Shown in pieces: positions 6,138 to 11,040 of a stretch of DNA of 11,040 nucleotides (position 1 is the first letter of the stretch; each line of letters opens with the position of its first letter). Origin of the DNA: Bacteroidota bacterium. Lineage in GTDB: Bacteria > Bacteroidota > Bacteroidia > Flavobacteriales > Flavobacteriaceae. The stretch is from the NCBI GenBank assembly GCA_023427845.1, contig JAEYZX010000077.1:1-11040 (forward strand), in the 5' to 3' direction. Below the pieces are notes generated by a model. The model did not search any database. It worked only from the letters and a program-made list of their open reading frames with translations, and was not told the DNA's origin. The position numbers and the translations under genes were made by a program.

Positions 6138-7425
6138 GCAGTACACAACCCGCCACCCTTACCTGATATTTGTTCTTCTAGTCTTACTTACAATTCCATT
6201 GAACTATGCCGTCAACAGCATTGCGCTGGCATTGTTTGCAATTTTCACGATCGTCACATTCAAGAAAGCGCATTTTGTCTTTAATGCAAATTTGCTTCTG
6301 CCGGTCTTGCTTTATGTATTGATGGTAGGTTCGTATGCCTGGTCTATCGATGGCCAAAGTACGATCGGCGCATTATCGAAGGAAGTTCCGTTATTAGTGC
6401 TTCCGCTTGCGTTCATGATGTTTCCTGCTTTCTCCTCAGGGCAGCGAAAACTGGTCATTAAATGGTTCAGTTGGGGAATCGTGGGATATTGCGTATTCTA
6501 TCTTTTAAAAGCAGCAGTGCGGTTTGCGATGACCGGCGATGAATCGGTGTTCTTTTATCATGAACTGGTTACCAAAGATGTAAACGCAATCCATGTATCG
6601 GTTTATGTTGCCGTAGCATTCATGTGGTTTTTCACTAAATCGCAAAAATCAATTGCCGATATTGGTGCCGCAACGCTGCTGTTTGCAATGGTTTTCCTTC
6701 TTTCCTCAAAAAACATCATCATTGCTTTTGTCGGCTTGGTTTTGATACATCAATTATTTTACACGAAAATTTCAAAAAGGCTGCGGCTTAAAAACCTGAT
6801 TTTATTGTTGGCATTATTGGTATCGCTAACATTCATAGGGAAAATTAAGGACCGATTCAAAGCCGAGTATGAAACAATGATGACCGACAGCAGTGTAAAT
6901 GATGTAATCTTTAAACCGGAAGATAAAGTATACAACGTAAGCATCAAGCAGGCGTGGACAAACGAAACCTTCCAGCCAAACGACTATTTTCCGGGAACCG
7001 CATTCCGCGTTTACCAATTCCGCATTTTCACCGAAATGTTGCAGGAAGACGCTATTTTCTGGACCGGATATGGGCTCAACGCATCCTACCCCAAAATAGA
7101 AGAAAAGGCCCTTCAATACAATCTGTTTCTTGGTAACGAAAGCCAGCCAGGCTATCAAACGAAAAACTTCCACAACCAATACATCCAAAATTTTGCTGAA
7201 CTCGGGATTTTCGGATTGTTGCTTTTATTGGCAATGCTTTTTATCAATCTGCGAAATGGCATAAAATCGAAAGATTTTGTACACATTACTTTTGCAGTTC
7301 TAATGATAAGTTTATTTTTGACTGAATCATTTTTGTGGAGACAAAGAGGCGTCATGTTTTTTACAGTGCTATACTGCCTCTACAATGCACAATCTACAAA
7401 CGCTCCCGCAAGAGAAAACATATGA
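6091..7425 (+). CDS. O-antigen ligase/polymerase family membrane protein (Wzy_C type)
   Basis: A 444-residue inner-membrane protein with about 11 or 12 hydrophobic segments and one large periplasmic loop (about residues 250-360) before the family motif F-H-N-Q-Y-I-Q-N-F-A-E-L-G-I-F-G-L (360-376). H361 corresponds to the functionally important His of O-antigen ligases. W-T-G-Y-G-L-N (324-330) is the preceding glycine motif, and arginines R306 and R311 sit in the loop. Ligases (WaaL-like) and polymerases (Wzy) share this architecture, so it may ligate the finished glycan or polymerise repeat units. It is intact, unlike the related gene at 2588-3820. The chosen ATG lies 47 bases inside the previous gene; an alternative TTG at 6112 would shorten the protein by seven residues. 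The stop overlaps the next start by four bases (ATGA). Confidence 0.88.
   Translation: MGNIYNYLKLAFLDLKQYTTRHPYLIFVLLVLLTIPLNYAVNSIALALFAIFTIVTFKKAHFVFNANLLLPVLLYVLMVGSYAWSIDGQSTIGALSKEVPLLVLPLAFMMFPAFSSGQRKLVIKWFSWGIVGYCVFYLLKAAVRFAMTGDESVFFYHELVTKDVNAIHVSVYVAVAFMWFFTKSQKSIADIGAATLLFAMVFLLSSKNIIIAFVGLVLIHQLFYTKISKRLRLKNLILLLALLVSLTFIGKIKDRFKAEYETMMTDSSVNDVIFKPEDKVYNVSIKQAWTNETFQPNDYFPGTAFRVYQFRIFTEMLQEDAIFWTGYGLNASYPKIEEKALQYNLFLGNESQPGYQTKNFHNQYIQNFAELGIFGLLLLLAMLFINLRNGIKSKDFVHITFAVLMISLFLTESFLWRQRGVMFFTVLYCLYNAQSTNAPARENI
7292..7320 (+). promoter_or_regulatory. Candidate internal promoter ahead of the UDP-glucuronate decarboxylase
   Basis: TTG (7292-7294), an 18-base spacer and TATTTTTG (7313-7320) fit the Bacteroidota promoter consensus at all defined bases. 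It lies inside the 3' end of the ligase gene, about 100 bases before ATG 7422. This stretch codes for hydrophobic residues (F, L), so T-rich chance matches are common; another TAnnTTTG lies at 7287-7294 without a partner. Treat as a weak candidate. Confidence 0.3.
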
Positions 7426-8405
7426 AAAGAATATTAATTACCGGCGCTGCAGGCTTTCTGGGTTCGCACCTATGTGACCGTTTCATTGCTGAAGGTTATT
7501 TTGTCATTGGGATGGACAACCTGATAACAGGCGATTTGAGAAATATAGAACACTTATTCCGGGACAAGAATTTTGAATTCTATCACCACGACATCACAAA
7601 GTTTGTGCACGTACCCGGGAAAATCGATTATATTCTTCATTTTGCATCACCGGCCAGCCCAATTGATTATCTGAAGATTCCCATTCAAACGCTAAAGGTC
7701 GGTTCGCTCGGCACCCATAACCTGCTCGGATTGGCACGCGTGAAGAAAGCGCGTATATTGATTGCTTCAACATCCGAGGTTTATGGTGATCCGCTGGTGC
7801 ATCCGCAAACGGAAGAATACTATGGCAATGTGAACACCATCGGTCCACGCGGCGTTTACGATGAAGCCAAACGCTTTCAGGAATCGATTACGATGGCCTA
7901 TCATACTTTTCATAATGTTGAAACGAGAATCGTCAGGATATTTAACACCTACGGCCCGAGAATGCGTCTTAATGACGGACGCGTAATTCCGGCTTTCATC
8001 GGGCAGGCGTTGCGTGGTGAAGATTTGACCATTTTTGGCGACGGCATGCAAACAAGGTCCTTTTGTTATGTAGACGACCAGGTTGATGGAATATTCCGCT
8101 TGCTTCATTCCGATTATGTGTATCCGGTAAACATTGGTAATCCGGACGAAATCACGATCAAGGATTTTGCAGATGAAATCATCAAACTGACGGGTACCGA
8201 ACAAAAGGTAGTGTATCATCCGCTCCCGGTAAATGATCCGCTGCAGCGGCAGCCTGACATTACCAAGGCGAGGAATATTTTGGGTTGGGAGCCAAAAGTA
8301 TCACGTCACGACGGAATGAAAATAACTTATGAATATTTCAAATCATTGTCGACCGACGATTTACTAAAAGAAGAACACAAAGATTTTTCGGGATATATTC
8401 ATTAA
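7422..8405 (+). CDS. UDP-glucuronate decarboxylase (UDP-xylose synthase), SDR family
   Basis: A 327-residue extended short-chain dehydrogenase/reductase that probably converts UDP-glucuronate to UDP-xylose in the cytoplasm, using bound NAD+. The Rossmann motif G-A-A-G-F-L-G (8-14) opens the protein. H-F-A-S-P-A-S-P-I-D-Y (73-83) is the characteristic UDP-xylose synthase segment. The catalytic set is visible as T117-S118-E119 and Y146-D-E-A-K150. R-I-F-N-T-Y-G-P-R-M (172-181) and G-D-G-M-Q-T-R-S-F-C-Y-V (207-217) complete the family pattern, and R-Q-P-D-I (276-280) fits the substrate-binding Arg. ATG 7422 is used because the Rossmann fold begins immediately after it and it overlaps the upstream stop as ATGA; a frame-open extension to 7335 has no family support. 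No UDP-glucose dehydrogenase is in the window, so UDP-glucuronate must be made from a gene elsewhere. Related SDR enzymes (4-epimerases, 4,6-dehydratases) are less likely. Confidence 0.9.
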   Translation: MKRILITGAAGFLGSHLCDRFIAEGYFVIGMDNLITGDLRNIEHLFRDKNFEFYHHDITKFVHVPGKIDYILHFASPASPIDYLKIPIQTLKVGSLGTHNLLGLARVKKARILIASTSEVYGDPLVHPQTEEYYGNVNTIGPRGVYDEAKRFQESITMAYHTFHNVETRIVRIFNTYGPRMRLNDGRVIPAFIGQALRGEDLTIFGDGMQTRSFCYVDDQVDGIFRLLHSDYVYPVNIGNPDEITIKDFADEIIKLTGTEQKVVYHPLPVNDPLQRQPDITKARNILGWEPKVSRHDGMKITYEYFKSLSTDDLLKEEHKDFSGYIH

Positions 8406-8406
8406 C

Positions 8407-9774
8407 ATGACCGCAGCGCAAACAGGTAGATATTCAAAATATATAAGGCCTATCAGTGTTCTACTCGATCTACTGGTAATCACTTTCTTTTCTCTTTTCT
8501 TTTTCGAGGAACTTCAGTTGAACTGGCTTCATTATATCAGTTTCCAAACACTCGCCTGGTTGTCGACCGCATTTTTTATTCGATTCTACAGCATTTACAG
8601 GTTTACGACACCGGTCGAAATATTTTCGAAGCTCGCTAAGCAAAGTATTATATTCCTGTTGCTTGTCATTGCGTTTTTCCCTTTTGCGAAAGAATCGATT
8701 TTCAGCGGAAGCGCGATCGCTTTATTCATGATCTCGAGTATTTTCGTCATATCGATCATAAAGATCCTGCTATTCTATTATCTAAAAAAATACCGTATCA
8801 TTACGGGAAGCAATTTCCGTAATGCGATCATAATCGGTTATACGCCGGAAGCAATCCGGTTAAAGGAACTATTTGATGTCAGGAATGACTACGGTTATCG
8901 ATTTATGGGATATTTTTCCGACAAGAAATCGAATGAAAATATAAAAGGTCGTGTGGCTGAAATAAAACAATACGTTTTGAACAACAAAATCGATGAAATC
9001 TACTGTTCACTAAATGAAATCTCGAACGAGCAGCTCAAGGATTTGGTTGATTTTGCCGACGAGAACAAGAAGACGATAAAGTTCATTCCCGATACCAAGG
9101 AGATTTTCTCGAAAAACCTCCGCGTCGATTATTATGAATTCTTCCCGGTGTTGTCGCTCCAAAAAACGATGCTGCATGAACCCATCATAAAAGCATTCAA
9201 ACGAACATTCGATATAGTATTTTCGCTTTTCGTGATTTTGGGATTGCTTTCGTGGTTAACACCGTTGCTCGCAATTGCAATAAAACTTGAATCACGAGGT
9301 CCTGTATTTTTTAAGCAAGGCCGGCCGGGGATTGATGAAAAGGAATTTTATTGTTATAAGTTCCGTTCGATGCGAATCAATAAGACGACCGAACAGGAAG
9401 CCTCAAAAAATGATCCGCGCGTCACCAAAGTTGGACGTTTTATGCGAAAAACAAGTCTTGACGAAATGCCGCAGTTCATTAACGTGCTTATGGGCGACAT
9501 GTCGGTTGTTGGTCCGCGGCCACATCTTTGGTCACAGAACAAACTGTACGGAAGCAAGATTAAAAAATACATGGTGCGCCATTATGTCAAACCGGGAATT
9601 ACCGGCCTGGCACAGGTGCGTGGATATCGTGGCGAGATTGAAACCGACGAGGACATGATCAACCGCGTAAAATTCGATGTGTTTTATATCGAAAACTGGT
9701 CGCTGCTTCTCGATCTGAAAATCATCGTCCAGACGATCATCAATATTTTCAAAGGCGAGGAAAAAGCGTACTGA
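8407..9774 (+). CDS. Polyprenyl-phosphate hexose-1-phosphate transferase (initiating enzyme)
   Basis: This 455-residue membrane protein starts repeat-unit synthesis by moving a sugar-1-phosphate, commonly glucose or galactose, from a UDP-sugar onto undecaprenyl phosphate. It has the full WcaJ/WbaP-type layout: four or five N-terminal helices (about 15-125), a Rossmann-like CoA-binding-type domain (N-A-I-I-I-G-Y-T-P-E-A, 139-149, to about 230), and a C-terminal bacterial sugar transferase domain (264-455). The catalytic domain shows F-K-R-T-F-D-I (264-270) leading into a hydrophobic segment, S-R-G-P-V-F-F-K-Q-G-R-P-G (296-308), K-F-R-S-M (318-322), D-P-R-V-T-K-V-G (336-343), T-S-L-D-E-M-P-Q (349-356, holding the catalytic Asp-Glu), V-V-G-P-R-P (367-372) and K-P-G-I-T-G-L-A-Q (395-403). 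It begins two bases after the decarboxylase stop and shares one base with the GT2 gene (TGATG). The exact sugar is not predictable. Confidence 0.93.
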   Translation: MTAAQTGRYSKYIRPISVLLDLLVITFFSLFFFEELQLNWLHYISFQTLAWLSTAFFIRFYSIYRFTTPVEIFSKLAKQSIIFLLLVIAFFPFAKESIFSGSAIALFMISSIFVISIIKILLFYYLKKYRIITGSNFRNAIIIGYTPEAIRLKELFDVRNDYGYRFMGYFSDKKSNENIKGRVAEIKQYVLNNKIDEIYCSLNEISNEQLKDLVDFADENKKTIKFIPDTKEIFSKNLRVDYYEFFPVLSLQKTMLHEPIIKAFKRTFDIVFSLFVILGLLSWLTPLLAIAIKLESRGPVFFKQGRPGIDEKEFYCYKFRSMRINKTTEQEASKNDPRVTKVGRFMRKTSLDEMPQFINVLMGDMSVVGPRPHLWSQNKLYGSKIKKYMVRHYVKPGITGLAQVRGYRGEIETDEDMINRVKFDVFYIENWSLLLDLKIIVQTIINIFKGEEKAY

Positions 9775-10529
9775 TGGAAAGGCCGCTTGTTTCCATAATC
9801 ACTCCAACCTACAATTCAGAAAATTTTATCGCCGAAACGATCGCGTCGGTCATGGCGCAAACCGTTACCGATTGGGAAATGATCATAATAGACGACTGCT
9901 CATCCGATTCAACATGCGATGTAATTTCTGAATATTCATCCACCGATCGACGGATTAAATTTCTTCGGCTCGAAAAAAATTCAGGTCCGGCAGTTGCCCG
10001 CAACACGGGAATTGCACTTGCTTCGGGAAAGTACATGACGTTTTTGGACGCCGACGACATCTGGTTTCCAAATTTTATCGAAAGGAGCATTTCCACCATT
10101 AAAAGCGAAGGCATTCCATTTGTGTTTTCTTCATATCGTCGCTCAGATGAAGCACTGAATTTCGTCTATTCCGATTTTATCGTACCTAATAAAGTCACCT
10201 ATTCCGATATTCTCAAAACGAATTCGATCAGTTGTCTGACGGCTTTTATCGATATTGAATCGCTTGGAAAAAAAACGATGCCCGAAGTTTTCAAACGTCA
10301 GGACATGGGACTTTGGTTGAAGTACCTAAAAGAAATCCCGTATGCGTATGGCATTCAGGAACCACAGGCGATTTACCGTATCAGGAAAAATTCGCTGTCA
10401 AGAAGGAAATCCGATCTATTGAAATATCAGTGGCAGTTTTATCGGAATGTCGAGAATTTGAATTTGGCGCAAAGCTGCTATTACATGACGCACTGGATGT
10501 GGCGCGGATTTATGAAGTACCGTCGCTAA
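9774..10529 (+). CDS. GT2 family glycosyltransferase
   Basis: A 251-residue GT-A fold family 2 glycosyltransferase of the short, cytoplasmic TuaG-like kind, adding a sugar to the lipid-linked intermediate. The motifs are in order: V-S-I-I-T-P-T-Y-N (6-14); I-I-D-D-C-S-S-D-S-T (38-47, nucleotide binding); S-G-P-A-V-A-R-N-T-G-I (70-80); the D-x-D-type metal site L-D-A-D-D (91-95); and K-R-Q-D-M-G-L-W-L-K-Y-L (174-185), in which D177 is the probable catalytic base. The C-terminal tail is basic and aromatic (W-M-W-R-G-F-M-K-Y-R-R), which could rest on the membrane. Its start shares one base with the transferase stop. It is the last plus-strand gene, and its final 20 bases overlap the convergent gene on the other strand. 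Donor and linkage are unknown. Confidence 0.92.
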   Translation: MERPLVSIITPTYNSENFIAETIASVMAQTVTDWEMIIIDDCSSDSTCDVISEYSSTDRRIKFLRLEKNSGPAVARNTGIALASGKYMTFLDADDIWFPNFIERSISTIKSEGIPFVFSSYRRSDEALNFVYSDFIVPNKVTYSDILKTNSISCLTAFIDIESLGKKTMPEVFKRQDMGLWLKYLKEIPYAYGIQEPQAIYRIRKNSLSRRKSDLLKYQWQFYRNVENLNLAQSCYYMTHWMWRGFMKYRR

Positions 10530-11040
10530 ACGTCCGGCTGAACTGTTTGAGTTTTCCGCTTTGGCTCCGTTCCAAAATATCCTTTCGGGTAAAAATATAA
10601 TTCAGTCCGGGTTCAAGAAAGGATTCGAAAACGATTTTCATTTTTTCGATTTTATCAATCGGAATTTCAGCATCGCTGGTATAATCGATATGAAACGTAT
10701 CGGGAGCCGATTGCGCAATTACGAACTCCTTCACATTGCCATCGTCGCCAAACAACTTTTTCGTAATGGAATAAAATGTCATTCCGGCCGGTTTTTTTCC
10801 GCTCGGAAGCAACGCGTAATCGTTTGTGCGGCCGATTAACTCCTTTAGGATCGGATTTTTGAGTGTACTGCTTTCATCAAGTATTCCGTAATCGCCAACT
10901 TCATATCTGATGAAAGGATGCGCCTTGTTATAAAGCGCGGTTACAACAATCCGCCCCTGCTGGCCATTTGGAACAGGCTGGTCGTTGTCGTCAAGGATTT
11001 CAACAAAAAGCGTTTCGGCATTTACGGCCCATTGTCCTTT
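10510..11040 (-). CDS. PaaK/CapK-like adenylate-forming enzyme (phenylacetate-CoA ligase family), partial
   Basis: The minus strand is open from the window end down to a TAA at 10510-10512, giving the C-terminal 176 residues of a protein whose start lies beyond 11040. Numbered within the visible part, T-A-L-Y-N-K-A-H-P-F-I-R-Y-E-V-G-D (34-50), G-R-T-N-D (70-74), L-P-S-G-K-K (78-83) and S-G-K-L-K-Q-F near the end (161-167) are the hallmarks of the CapK branch of PaaK-like ANL enzymes. The Lys in S-G-K is the expected adenylation Lys of the C-terminal domain. Family members activate a carboxylic acid as its AMP ester, often then forming a CoA thioester. CapK-like versions recur in capsule and polysaccharide loci without a settled substrate. 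Any apparent short start near 10812 is internal. It converges on the GT2 gene with a 20-base overlap. Confidence 0.88.
   Translation of the reverse strand, partial: KGQWAVNAETLFVEILDDNDQPVPNGQQGRIVVTALYNKAHPFIRYEVGDYGILDESSTLKNPILKELIGRTNDYALLPSGKKPAGMTFYSITKKLFGDDGNVKEFVIAQSAPDTFHIDYTSDAEIPIDKIEKMKIVFESFLEPGLNYIFTRKDILERSQSGKLKQFSRTFSDGTS

Noticed and set aside
7335..7421. A longer start for the UDP-glucuronate decarboxylase at 7335
   Set aside because: The added residues have no family counterpart, lie fully within the ligase gene and place the Rossmann motif too far from the N-terminus; ATG 7422 fits the family.
7767..8219. Minus-strand open frame of 150 codons inside the decarboxylase gene
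   Set aside because: It is antisense to a strongly conserved gene and its translation lacks any recognisable domain; it is a shadow frame.
10561..10839. Plus-strand open frame of 92 codons after the GT2 gene
   Set aside because: It is the complement of the conserved PaaK/CapK-like coding region on the minus strand.
1..11040. Insertion sequences, tRNA or rRNA genes, CRISPR arrays, long repeats
   Set aside because: None were seen; nearly every base from 628 to 11040 is accounted for by recognisable coding sequence.

Overview
The window is a polysaccharide (O-antigen or capsule type) biosynthesis locus from a member of the Bacteroidota, most likely a Flavobacterium-like bacterium. Three things point there: moderately AT-rich DNA; gene starts with little Shine-Dalgarno signal but good matches to the Bacteroidota promoter pattern (TTG, about 18 bases, then TAnnTTTG); and proteins of flavobacterial style, including a lipoprotein whose mature end begins C-K-D-E like an outer-surface export signal.

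Layout. At 1-525 is the 3' part of a lipoprotein gene of unknown function, closed by a strong terminator hairpin (552-590). From 628 to 10529 all genes lie on the plus strand and are tightly packed: a Wzx-type flippase, a left-handed beta-helix acyltransferase, an O-antigen polymerase/ligase gene interrupted by an in-frame TAA, a GT4 glycosyltransferase, then a 53-base gap with a textbook promoter. After it come a DUF1972-type glycosyltransferase, a second and intact O-antigen ligase/polymerase family protein, a UDP-glucuronate decarboxylase (UDP-xylose synthase), a polyprenyl-phosphate hexose-1-phosphate transferase and a GT2 glycosyltransferase. On the minus strand, converging on the GT2 gene and overlapping it by 20 bases, is the 3' part of a PaaK/CapK-like adenylate-forming enzyme that continues past the window end.

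How the parts fit: the hexose-1-phosphate transferase loads the first sugar onto undecaprenyl phosphate, the GT4, DUF1972 and GT2 enzymes extend the repeat unit, the decarboxylase supplies UDP-xylose, and the beta-helix enzyme probably O- or N-acylates a sugar. Wzx flips the unit, and the two Wzy_C-type proteins would polymerise it and/or ligate it. One of these two genes is broken by a nonsense codon, which is the most noteworthy observation. I see no RNA genes, insertion sequences, CRISPR arrays or evidence of an unknown system; otherwise this is a recognisable Wzx/Wzy-type locus.
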